64,000 nt of DNA from JAOSJT01 sp035362335 (lineage in GTDB: Bacteria > Bacteroidota > Ignavibacteria > SZUA-365). The DNA lies in contig DAOSDL010000024.1 in NCBI GenBank assembly GCA_035362335.1, positions 6,228 through 70,227 on the forward strand, given 5' to 3'. Of the stretch, positions 52,045 through 60,253 are shown piece by piece. A program made the translations under genes and the position numbers. How positions within the stretch are numbered: the stretch's first letter is position 1; each line of letters begins with the position of its first letter. Below the pieces are notes generated by a model, which was not told the origin of the DNA, did no database searches, and saw only the letters and a list, made by a program, of their open reading frames with translations.

Positions 52045-53133
52045 TCATCGGTCGCGTTTGTCTTTGAAGTTCTTGAGCAGTCGCCCGAACACACGCTCCC
52101 GCCGTCGTCGCTCGGCCACGCTCACATCCAATCGTTCGGCGTCGCGGCGAATGCGGAGAAAGTTCTCGTAGCGGGCGGCATCGATGTCGCCGCGCTCCAC
52201 CGCGGCGCGCACGGCGCAGCCGGGCTCGGCTTCATGGCGGCAATCATCGTAGCGGCAGTCCGCCGCCAATGCGCTGATATCATCGAATACCGCATCGAGT
52301 CCATCCTGCGCGCCGATATGGCCCAATTCGCGCATGCCCGGCGTATCGATCAGCACGCCGCCCCCGGGGAGCAGGTGCATCGCGCGGGTGGTGGTGGTGT
52401 GCCGCCCCTTGTGATCCTGCGTACGTACTTCGGCGGTGCGCTCGCGCTGCTCGCCGAGCAGCACGTTGATCAGCGTGCTCTTGCCCACACCTGAGGAGCC
52501 GAGCAGGCACACGGTACGTCCGGCTTCGATCAATGTGCTCAGCTCGTCCATACCCTCGCCACTCATGCTGGAGAAGTAGACGATACGCATCGCGCCCAAG
52601 CGTTGCAGTTGTTCGCGCTGCTCCGCTCGTCGCGCCTCGTCGGCAACGTCCGCCTTGCTGATGAGCACCACGGGCTCGATGCCACCGTCGCACACCATCA
52701 CAAGGTAGCGCTCGATGCGATTCACGCTGAAGTCCTCGTCCGCCGCGGTGAGAATAAAGGCGCGGTCCACATGCGCCGCCAGCAATTGATACCGCGTCGC
52801 GCGTCCCGGATCCTTGCGCCGCAACACCCCGCGCCGCGGCAGCACGTGCTCGACGATGCCGAGGCCGCTGTCGATGAACAGCCGCGCGAGCACCCAATCG
52901 CCGGTCACGGGAGTTGCATGGTCATCATCGGTGGAGAAGAGCAGCGCCCCGCTGCATTCACCCCGCAGTTCGCCGGCCGCGCTGCGCAAGTCCATCGCAT
53001 CGCGATGCACCGCCGTCACGCGCGCAAGTTCCAGACCACGCGACCGCGCCTCTTCGGCGGAAGCCAGCAAGCGTTCATTCACCCCGAAGTCGAGCAGCGA
53101 ATGCGATCCTGATTCAGTATTACCATTGTTCAT
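52045..53133 (-). CDS. rsgA: Ribosome small-subunit-dependent GTPase A
   Basis: Late assembly factor of the 30S subunit with a circularly permuted GTPase domain. The 362-residue protein has an N-terminal OB-fold (VTAVHRDAMDLRSAAGEL), G4 SKAD (in VVLISKADVADEARR), the P-loop LLGSSGVGKSTLINVLLG, a switch region HKGRHTTTTRAMHLLPGGGV, G3 DTPGMRELG, and a C-terminal zinc site C-x4-C-x-H-x5-C in DCRYDDCRHEAEPGC. Order and length are normal. It is the only gene of its kind in the window; the preceding DNA is a short spacer with no ribosome site. Confidence 0.96.
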   Translation of the reverse strand: MNNGNTESGSHSLLDFGVNERLLASAEEARSRGLELARVTAVHRDAMDLRSAAGELRGECSGALLFSTDDDHATPVTGDWVLARLFIDSGLGIVEHVLPRRGVLRRKDPGRATRYQLLAAHVDRAFILTAADEDFSVNRIERYLVMVCDGGIEPVVLISKADVADEARRAEQREQLQRLGAMRIVYFSSMSGEGMDELSTLIEAGRTVCLLGSSGVGKSTLINVLLGEQRERTAEVRTQDHKGRHTTTTRAMHLLPGGGVLIDTPGMRELGHIGAQDGLDAVFDDISALAADCRYDDCRHEAEPGCAVRAAVERGDIDAARYENFLRIRRDAERLDVSVAERRRRERVFGRLLKNFKDKRDR

Positions 53134-53281
53134 GATACAAAAATACGAATACCACGCGCATTTTCACCAATACCCGGCACGTTTCCGCAATCTCGCTCGT
53201 CACCGAGCCGGTGGGATGCGATCAGTGAGCTTCCATGGGCGGTTATGCGAAATCCTGCGCGTTTCTTTTCCACAACATTCA

Positions 53282-54514
53282 TCACTGCGCGCCGAGCAAC
53301 ACCGACCGCATTTCCACACGCCTCCCGTCCTGTACGAGCACGCGATAGACACCGTGTGGAAGCGCCGCCACAGGCAGCGTCACTGTCGCCGGCAGACCCG
53401 TGCCGTCGATGTCGCGTTCGAGCACCGTGCGTCCCAGCATGTCGACCAGGCGCAGCGTCGCAGTCCCCCCCGCTGCCGCATCGACGAGCACATGCATTTC
53501 TTCGTGCGCGGGTTGCGGATACAGCGCACGAATCACGCCGTTGCCTGCGGGCATGGGATGCTCGCCACCGGTGGGCGTGGTGATGGCCCGCCACCACAGA
53601 CCATCTTCGCGCGCAGCGAGCAACCGTCCCGCATGAGCGTGCAGGTCGTAGAGCAACGCGAATTCATGATCGGTCACCATCCAATGTTCTCCGGCGTCGC
53701 CGCTGGATGCGATGAAATAATCACCGCGGGTGATCCCCGCGTACAGCACACCGCTCGCCTCGGTAATCGCCGCGGCATCGAGCGTGGGCAACGCGCGAAT
53801 GCCGACATACTCCCAACGCGAGGCATCCAGGGGCGCGCGATACACGCCATTGTTGGTGGCGGCGAACACATGGGCGTCGGTCACGTGAAAATCGTAGGCC
53901 GTAAGCGTGGGATGCCCCGCTTCCAATTCGATACGCTCCCACTCGCTCGTACCGAAGGCGCGGCGATACACGCCACCGTTCTGTCCGGCGCCGGCCAGCA
54001 GATGCGTGGGCGTGGAAGCAATGGCGTGTATCCCGCGTGAGACGCCGAAGTACAGACCATCGTTCAGCGCGCGCCAGGGACCGGGATGGCCGAGCGCTAT
54101 GGCGTAGACGCCCTCGCCATCGGTGCCGGCGTACAGCGTGTCGTCGACCACCACCATATCCGTCACAGTGAAGGGCAAGGCGGGATTGCCCACGCGCAGC
54201 CAGGTCGCGCCTTTGTCGCGTGAATGCAACACTCCGCGGAGATACGGTGCGATGAACACGTCGTCGTTCCATGCGAGCACGGAAAGCACAGGCACGGCCT
54301 CGTCTGGCAGCGGTGCGCAGGGCGACCAGGAGACGCCTCCATCGTCGCTGCGATGCACGGCGGTTTCTGTGCCCACGTACACACTGCCGCCGGAGGACGA
54401 CAGTGCATAGCTGTACTCTCCGATGGAGGATATGCGTTGCCACTGCGCGTGCGCCGGCGCGAGCGAGACGATCATCATGAAAGCGGACAGAGCGGAGATG
54501 GTACGGAGCAGCAT
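53282..54514 (-). CDS. Secreted BNR-propeller protein with T9SS-type domain
   Basis: A 410-residue protein with a signal peptide (MLLRTISALSAFMMIVSLAP, AHAQ). About six short blades carry Asp-box variants (AVHRSDDGGVSWSPC, GVLHSRDKGATWLRV, FIASSGDAGEHWMVT). The C-terminal sorting-type domain reads LYPQPAHEEMHVLVDA ... LRLVDMLGRTVLERDIDG ... LPHGVYRVLVQDG. No catalytic residues are seen; such propellers usually bind glycans or proteins. It is the smallest of three adjacent paralogues on this strand (53.3-58.4 kb), which probably arose by duplication. Confidence 0.85.
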   Translation of the reverse strand: MLLRTISALSAFMMIVSLAPAHAQWQRISSIGEYSYALSSSGGSVYVGTETAVHRSDDGGVSWSPCAPLPDEAVPVLSVLAWNDDVFIAPYLRGVLHSRDKGATWLRVGNPALPFTVTDMVVVDDTLYAGTDGEGVYAIALGHPGPWRALNDGLYFGVSRGIHAIASTPTHLLAGAGQNGGVYRRAFGTSEWERIELEAGHPTLTAYDFHVTDAHVFAATNNGVYRAPLDASRWEYVGIRALPTLDAAAITEASGVLYAGITRGDYFIASSGDAGEHWMVTDHEFALLYDLHAHAGRLLAAREDGLWWRAITTPTGGEHPMPAGNGVIRALYPQPAHEEMHVLVDAAAGGTATLRLVDMLGRTVLERDIDGTGLPATVTLPVAALPHGVYRVLVQDGRRVEMRSVLLGAQ

Positions 54515-54607
54515 CGGAACGGATCTTTCGGTGATTGCGACATGTCATATCGGATACGGCATGTCCGTTGGATTGTTGCGGGCTGTACTATCATACCGCC
54601 ATACGAA

Positions 54608-54652
54608 TGCCCCGTTACTTCACCAGGTTCGCCTTGTGAACGTAACGGGGCA
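54608..54652 (-). terminator. Hairpin after BNR gene 2
   Basis: TGCCCCGTTAC / GTAACGGGGCA with an inner TTCAC/GTGAA extension (one bulged C) forms a long stem 46 bases after the stop of the gene at 54698. There is no T-tract, so termination is likely but not certain. Confidence 0.55.
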
Positions 54653-54697
54653 GAGCGCATGAGGCGCGCGTATTCCGGATACGATTGTAGAGGAGTA

Positions 54698-56014
54698 CTA
54701 CGGCGCCACGAGAACTTTCGCCACACGGAGGTCGCCGCCCGTGCGCAGTCGCGCGAAATACATGCCGGATGGAAGGGCGAGTGTGCCCAACCGCACATCA
54801 TGTGTTCCCGCATCCAACACCCCATCGTAGAGAATGCGGATCGCGCGACCGTCGAGCGCGAGAAGATCGACAGTCACACGTTCGTGCGCGGGCAGTTCCA
54901 CGCGCAGCGTCGCGGCCGTGTGTGCCGGGAGCGGCGTGGGATACAGACGTACGTCCAGATCAAGCGGAAGCATACCGGCAACGCCTGTGGGCGTGGGACC
55001 GTCCACACGTTCGAGTATCTCGCCCTGCTCCGTCACTGCCCAAACCTTCCCGTTCGGAGCCACGGTCACCGCACGGATGGTGCGGTATTCGAGCGGTCGC
55101 ACGGTATCCGGCAGCCAGGTCACGCCTGCGTCCGTGCTCCGATACACGCTTGTGCCGCGAGCCGAGGCGCCAAGCCACAGTGTTCCGTCGTGCCCCATGG
55201 TCAGGTCGTACAACAGCATGAGATTGCGAAGCTTTTCCCTCTCGATCCAGGTGACACCCGCATCGGTGCTCTCCGCCAGGTAGCTCTCCTCTCCACTGAT
55301 GAAGACATGATCGCGCGACAGCGCGTACACGGCGAACATCTCCTTCCCCTTCGCCGCTTCGTAGCTGCTCCAGGTGTGGCCACCATCCGTCGTACTTGCC
55401 AGCCCGCCTTGCGAGCCCACCATCCAACCGTGCAGCGAATCGGTGAAATGCACATCCATCCAATACACACACGGCCCATCCTCGTACAGCGGGGGAAATG
55501 TTGCGAGCACGTTCCAGGTCTCACCACCGTCCGTAGTGCCATGCACCATGCTTTTACAACTAAAGCAGCTAACAATGGAATCCCCGACAAGCCACGCTCT
55601 CTTTTCGTCGAGAAAGTACAGGGCACCGAAGTAGAACGAGCTGTCCAGGCTTCTGTCCTCAAACGTCGCCCCCCCGTCGGTGCTGCGAAAGAGCAAACCG
55701 GCGTCGCCGCACACCCAGGCGGTGCGCTCGTCGACAACGGCGATGGAGGGAAATTGCTTGACAAAGCCGGTGTCCGGGACGAGGCGCAGCGGCGACCAGG
55801 TATTCCCACCATCGGAGGTACGCAGCACCCCCCACTTCACCGTGACGATGGCGTGGTTGTCGTCGAGAAACGCGATATCCAGTGGATGATGCCGGCTGCT
55901 TGCCGTTTCATAGCGGAGGGCCCAATGATGCCCGTTTTGCGCCCGGCAATACTCGCCCAGACCAAGAGCGAGCAGCACAAGGACGCAGGAAAGAACGCGC
56001 ATGGATCTTTTCAT
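54698..56014 (-). CDS. Secreted BNR-propeller protein with T9SS-type domain
   Basis: A 438-residue paralogue of its neighbours. Signal peptide RVLSCVLVLLALGLGEYCRA, then Asp-box blades: GVLRTSDGGNTWSPL, LLFRSTDGGATFEDR, MVHGTTDGGETWNVL, GLASTTDGGHTWSS, LAESTDAGVTWIE and SVYRSTDAGVTWLPD. The C-terminus is a sorting-type domain (LYPTPLPAHTAATLRVELPA ... GTLALPSGMYFARLRTG). AGGAGAATGAC precedes the ATG. Two extra Cys residues (IVSCFSCK) may bind metal or bridge. It is separated from the larger paralogue upstream by only 24 bases, so they may be cotranscribed. Confidence 0.87.
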   Translation of the reverse strand: MKRSMRVLSCVLVLLALGLGEYCRAQNGHHWALRYETASSRHHPLDIAFLDDNHAIVTVKWGVLRTSDGGNTWSPLRLVPDTGFVKQFPSIAVVDERTAWVCGDAGLLFRSTDGGATFEDRSLDSSFYFGALYFLDEKRAWLVGDSIVSCFSCKSMVHGTTDGGETWNVLATFPPLYEDGPCVYWMDVHFTDSLHGWMVGSQGGLASTTDGGHTWSSYEAAKGKEMFAVYALSRDHVFISGEESYLAESTDAGVTWIEREKLRNLMLLYDLTMGHDGTLWLGASARGTSVYRSTDAGVTWLPDTVRPLEYRTIRAVTVAPNGKVWAVTEQGEILERVDGPTPTGVAGMLPLDLDVRLYPTPLPAHTAATLRVELPAHERVTVDLLALDGRAIRILYDGVLDAGTHDVRLGTLALPSGMYFARLRTGGDLRVAKVLVAP

Positions 56015-56038
56015 GTCATTCTCCTGTCTTAAACCGTT

Positions 56039-58351
56039 TCATTTCCGTACCATCACCCGCACGGTGCGGCTTTCGGCTCCGGCGAGTACGCGATAGTAAT
56101 ACACGCCGGAGGGCAGCGCGGCGGTGGGCGCGCGCAACACGCTGCCGGCTGTGTACACGCCGTCGTACACCCTGGCGATGTGCTTTCCGTGAATGGAGTA
56201 CATATCCACTATCGAATGCCTGCCCTCGGCGCCGCGCAGGGTCAGCGTTTGCGATTGACCCGGGGCGACGGGATTGGGATAGGCCCGCAACTCCAGCGCC
56301 CCGGACGCCGGCAGCGGCTCGGGTGTCGTGACGTACTCCGGCAGCAACATTTCGTACACTCCCGCCATGCTGGCAGCCAGCAGACGCCGGGGATTCTCAT
56401 GATAGTGCAATGCGCGCACCGAGACATTGTGCATGCCGTCCAGAGGCAGGGCCTCCCAACTTGCGCCATAGTCGTACGACACATACACACCACCGCTGCG
56501 CTTGCCGGTACGCAGGGACGCTATGTGCCCAGGCACACTAAGCGCCCCTGCGTAATACACATGCGGATAGCGCGGATCGATGAGTACGGACTCCATAAAC
56601 GGCGACTGTATGGGTGGATCGTAATTCTGTGTCCAGGTCTTTCCCGCATCGGTGGAACGCAGTATCCCATCCCAACTAGCTATGATGATGACATCTGGAT
56701 CGACCGGATTAACACAGACATCCCTGTACAGATAGCTTAATTGATCAAGCAGTGGCGACCAAGTCTTACCATAGTCCTGCGAAACGCTCAACGTACTTTT
56801 GCGATTATTCGGTTGCTGCTCCCAGCTACAGAGATAATACACCCCGTCATGCCATGGATGGAATGCCATGGCGGAGTACATGTATTTCTGCTCGTCGTAG
56901 AGAGGTGTGATAACACTGCTCGTCGTGGTACCAATTTCCACTTGATGTACAACGACGCTGTCCGTCACGCGCCACAACCCGGAGAGAGTTCCTCCGAAAA
57001 TCTCCCTCGGGTTATGCGGGTTGAAATGTATCTCCCCCTTTGGCAAGGCGAAAAACATCGCATTCGACAACGCCCAAGGCCCTTCATAACCGCGTGTTGT
57101 ATAGGTCAGCATCTGTACACCGCGCACCATGAACAGCGAATCCACCGGACTGACGGCACCGTACATGTCGGCTCCACGTTCATACGCGCCGATGTTGGAA
57201 TTCAGATAGGACCAAGTTTTTCCATTGTCCATGGTCGAAAGCGAGCTTCCCAGTATGATGCCACCACGCATATCATGTGTCGAGAAAAAGCTTGTTGTTG
57301 CCATATATGGCCCGCTATTGATCAACGCGAGCTGCGTCCCATCGGGCGCGAGTCTCCACACCTGATTGTCATACTGACACCAGAGGGAGCGATCGAACGG
57401 ATCGCGCATGATACAGGCAAAGCCATATATCTTGCCATCCGATGTATCCGCAATATTCGTTTTTATCCACTGCTGCGTTTCTCTGGATCTGGTCCACACC
57501 CCTGACGTGTGAGTCAGGATATAGCGGTCATTCGCCTCGTCGTACAAGGAAAAATCGGACGAGTGTGGCTCCACCCACGGTCTGACTAGCACCATACCCT
57601 TGAAGTCGTTGTAGTGTATCCAACTCTTGCCATAATCACGGCTGAGCCAGGGACCCGCCAGTAATTCGCCAAGCTGCGTGTGAACAAAGGCGCGGTTGTA
57701 ATTTATCCTCGACGAGTCGGGTCTCCAGGTCAGTCCGGCGTCGCCCGAGACCCAGCGTGTAGGTCCTCCAATCCCGAAGATGTAAACGGAATCGGCATAA
57801 TTTCTATTGATCACGAGGAAGCTGGCTTCGCTTTCCCCCACTCGACTTGTATAGGCATCCAACATCACGCGCCAGCTCTCTCCGCGGTCGGTGGAGCGGT
57901 ACACTGCTCCGGTGCTGAGGAGATACATGATCTCCGGCCGCGTGCTATCCTGCACGATTTGTTTGTATTCGATCCACTCCGCAAGCAACAGGTTGTCGTT
58001 TCGATATTCCCAATTCAAACCTCCGTCGGTGGAACGCATATAACCCACCTTCCCCATCGCCATATACCAGCGCGTGCTGTCACGAGAGTCGATCAGGAGG
58101 TCCTTTGGCACATAATCGGCGTAATGGCTGTAGGATTTGTAGGACCACTGTTGCCCGCCATCGGAGGTCGCAGCTATCACTCCTCTATATGCTATATACA
58201 CCATACCAGGTCGATGTGGGTCGCTGCGTATCACCGTGGTCAATCCCAAGGGAGCCGGTATGGTTCTCCAGGTCTGCGCCGAGCACACCCCCACCGCGAG
58301 GAGAGCGCACGCAAGCGCATAGGCCAGCATGTTGCCATAGTTCCGTATCAT
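56039..58351 (-). CDS. Large secreted BNR-propeller protein with T9SS-type domain
   Basis: The ATG at 58351 follows AGAGGA; the frame continues 16 codons upstream from a TTG with no ribosome site. The signal peptide is MLAYALACALLAVGVCSAQ. About 650 residues of propeller blades follow (VIAATSDGGQQWSYK, YMRSTDGGLNWEYRN, AVYRSTDRGESWRVM, WVSGDAGLTWRPDS, LWDISKDYGKSW-like units, ILRSTDAGKTWTQNY, VYVSYDYGASWEA), probably two propellers. The C-terminal sorting-type domain is LRAYPNPVAPGQSQTLTL ... IVDMYSIHGKHIARVYDGVY ... PSGVYYYRVLAG. GC is lower between 56.7 and 58.2 kb than in its neighbours, by eye. Confidence 0.87.
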   Translation of the reverse strand: MIRNYGNMLAYALACALLAVGVCSAQTWRTIPAPLGLTTVIRSDPHRPGMVYIAYRGVIAATSDGGQQWSYKSYSHYADYVPKDLLIDSRDSTRWYMAMGKVGYMRSTDGGLNWEYRNDNLLLAEWIEYKQIVQDSTRPEIMYLLSTGAVYRSTDRGESWRVMLDAYTSRVGESEASFLVINRNYADSVYIFGIGGPTRWVSGDAGLTWRPDSSRINYNRAFVHTQLGELLAGPWLSRDYGKSWIHYNDFKGMVLVRPWVEPHSSDFSLYDEANDRYILTHTSGVWTRSRETQQWIKTNIADTSDGKIYGFACIMRDPFDRSLWCQYDNQVWRLAPDGTQLALINSGPYMATTSFFSTHDMRGGIILGSSLSTMDNGKTWSYLNSNIGAYERGADMYGAVSPVDSLFMVRGVQMLTYTTRGYEGPWALSNAMFFALPKGEIHFNPHNPREIFGGTLSGLWRVTDSVVVHQVEIGTTTSSVITPLYDEQKYMYSAMAFHPWHDGVYYLCSWEQQPNNRKSTLSVSQDYGKTWSPLLDQLSYLYRDVCVNPVDPDVIIIASWDGILRSTDAGKTWTQNYDPPIQSPFMESVLIDPRYPHVYYAGALSVPGHIASLRTGKRSGGVYVSYDYGASWEALPLDGMHNVSVRALHYHENPRRLLAASMAGVYEMLLPEYVTTPEPLPASGALELRAYPNPVAPGQSQTLTLRGAEGRHSIVDMYSIHGKHIARVYDGVYTAGSVLRAPTAALPSGVYYYRVLAGAESRTVRVMVRK

Positions 58352-58415
58352 GGTAGATCCTCTTATAGTGCTTTCGTTTATTCTTGAACTTCCTTTCAAT
58401 CTTCATAATACAGCT

Positions 58416-58443
58416 CCGTGCGGGCGCGTTCGCGCCCGCACGG
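58416..58443 (-). terminator. Strong GC hairpin after orphan sorting-domain gene
   Basis: CCGTGCGGGCGCG and its complement form a 13-bp perfect stem with a TT loop, 17 bases after the stop of the gene at 58461. No T-tract follows on the minus strand. Confidence 0.6.
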
Positions 58444-58460
58444 ATTACACGACGATGCTG

Positions 58461-58874
58461 CTACTTGACCAGCGCCATGCGCCGCGAGATCGACCCGCCC
58501 GCAGTCTCAAGTGTGTAGAAGTACACACCGCTGCGTAATGCGCTCGCATCGAAAGACGCTGTGCTGATACCCGCCGGCACTTCACCGTCGATCAAGGTGG
58601 CGAGCAGGACGCCTGTCACGTCGCGTACATACAGACGCACATGCATCGGCACGGGTACGGAGAAGCTGATAGCCGTATTGGGATTGAACGGATTAGGGTA
58701 GTTCTGATACAGCACGATATCGGAATTCGGCAATACGGCGGCACTTTTCGGCGCGCTGCCGGGATAGCTGGAGTGTGTGCGAGCAAGCGACAAGCGTGTA
58801 TGCAGGCAACGTGTTCCTTCGCGAATGCTCCCGCACTGCTGCCTTTCACCACACGATCGTCCGTACTTTCTCAT
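58461..58874 (-). pseudogene. Orphan T9SS sorting domain, probable remnant of a larger secreted protein
   Basis: The last ~90 residues are a textbook T9SS C-terminal domain of the Ignavibacteria type: DIVLYQNYPNPFNPNTAISF, VRLYVRDVTGVLLATLIDGE, LRSGVYFYTLET and SISRRMALVK. The remaining ~45 upstream residues are Cys/Arg-rich, have no signal peptide and match nothing, and no passenger domain precedes it. A sorting domain without cargo or signal cannot be exported, so I read it as the 3' end of a gene that lost its 5' part by deletion or rearrangement. A short genuine protein is less likely. It is the only copy in the window with the full NPFNP motif. Confidence 0.7.
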
Positions 58875-59128
58875 GCCACTATCAGAATGACGGTATTACG
58901 TTGTTGTAGCGAGAATGTACAGGCGCGGAAAGCGGATTGCAAATTTTTGAGACACTTTTCTTTTTGTACAATTGCCGTACAACAGGCTCCACGGCGCGTG
59001 TCGGGCCTCGACCACAGGCATTCTCGGTGACAGCGCCTTTTTCCAACGTCGAAGCGGTGAAAGGGAAACCGCCTCCGAGGTTTCGCTTTCGCTCGATTTT
59101 GCCTACCTTTCGGTTGCACTATCCATAG

Positions 59129-60253
59129 ATGCCCATGCCCGAATCGAGAAACACCTCCGGCTTCTTTGCTTTCACCGTCATGTTCCTTCTCTTCCTTGCC
59201 GCGTCGCTGTCGTTGCAGCGCACGGTGGTGGAGGGCTCCATCGACGTGGTCTTTCCCAATTACGAATTCCTCACCGGTGTGCTGCCAGGCGAGTGGATCA
59301 TCATGAGCCGCGATCTGGGCACCGACGACGGCCTGGCGCAACGCAAGGAGGCGTTGCGCGATATCACCGGCGCCATACGCTCGGGTGAATACGGCCGGGG
59401 AGACGCCACGCTGAACACGCTGCGCGGCAAGAAGAAACTCAAGGAATTCGGCGAGCACAACAGCCGCACGGTGTATTTCGTCAATCCCTACATCGCGTTC
59501 ATGCCGCTGCATCTGTTCATCGCCGGCATACTCGCCTTTCTCGTCTCCATGTTCCTTCCCGTGCAGGGCAGTATCGCCTGGACGCGGCGCAAGCTGCATC
59601 GCGAGTACGAGCGCGTGGGTTCGCTGCTGCGCAAACAGTTCGAGGCGCATGGCGTGGATTTCGAAGAGATGTTCCGCCTCTCCTCCACCAAACGCGAGGA
59701 ATTGCTGCGCTTCACCACGCTGCCGCAGGTGATCGTCACCGAGATCGAGGACTACGCCTCCATCGACCGCTGGATACGCAACGAGAGCGCCAATCCGCTC
59801 GTCCCGCTCAAATTCTACTTCCGCTACCGCATCTCCGCGGCCTATGGCAACATCATTCAGGGACTCGTGTCGGGTGGCGCCGCCATCCTGATCTTTGTTA
59901 TCGGACTTCGTGGACTGAAACTCATTCCCGCGGAGGAACCCTCGCTCATCCTCATGGCGTTGTCGGTGGAGTTCATTCTCCTCATCGTGCTCATGGTCAC
60001 CTTCGCGGGATCGGCGCAGGAGGAGCGGCTCGACCGTGTGGTGAAGGAACTCGAAGCCGAGCAGCGCGACGCCATCAAGCAACAGACCGACACCCTGCAC
60101 GAAGTGATGGAAAGCACACGCGGCGGCGGTACCGGAGGCGGTGGCAGCGTGGACAGCATCGCCGATTACGAGGAGCGCCGCCTGCTCGATGAGGTGTTGA
60201 GCATGATGCTGCGCGAAGCCGAACGCAAGCGGGGGACGCAGCATGGACGCTGA
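59129..60253 (+). CDS. Four-span membrane protein paired with STAND-type ATPase
   Basis: The 374-residue protein has membrane segments at about 12-30 (FFAFTVMFLLFLAASLSL), 122-144 (PLHLFIAGILAFLVSMFLPV), 245-262 and 270-295. A periplasmic loop of about 90 residues lies between the first two, and a cytoplasmic helical region between the second and third. The C-terminal tail is a coiled coil (AQEERLDRVVKELEAEQRDA) followed by a Gly-rich linker (TRGGGTGGGGSVDS) and a final helix. I do not recognise the family. It overlaps the following ATPase gene by 11 bases, so the two are made together and the tail may contact the ATPase. No ribosome site is visible; ATG at 59135 is an alternative. Confidence 0.75.
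   Translation: MPMPESRNTSGFFAFTVMFLLFLAASLSLQRTVVEGSIDVVFPNYEFLTGVLPGEWIIMSRDLGTDDGLAQRKEALRDITGAIRSGEYGRGDATLNTLRGKKKLKEFGEHNSRTVYFVNPYIAFMPLHLFIAGILAFLVSMFLPVQGSIAWTRRKLHREYERVGSLLRKQFEAHGVDFEEMFRLSSTKREELLRFTTLPQVIVTEIEDYASIDRWIRNESANPLVPLKFYFRYRISAAYGNIIQGLVSGGAAILIFVIGLRGLKLIPAEEPSLILMALSVEFILLIVLMVTFAGSAQEERLDRVVKELEAEQRDAIKQQTDTLHEVMESTRGGGTGGGGSVDSIADYEERRLLDEVLSMMLREAERKRGTQHGR

Noticed and set aside
54224..56032. 602-residue plus-strand frame
   Set aside because: Antisense to the BNR/T9SS genes; the minus frames have signals and Asp boxes.
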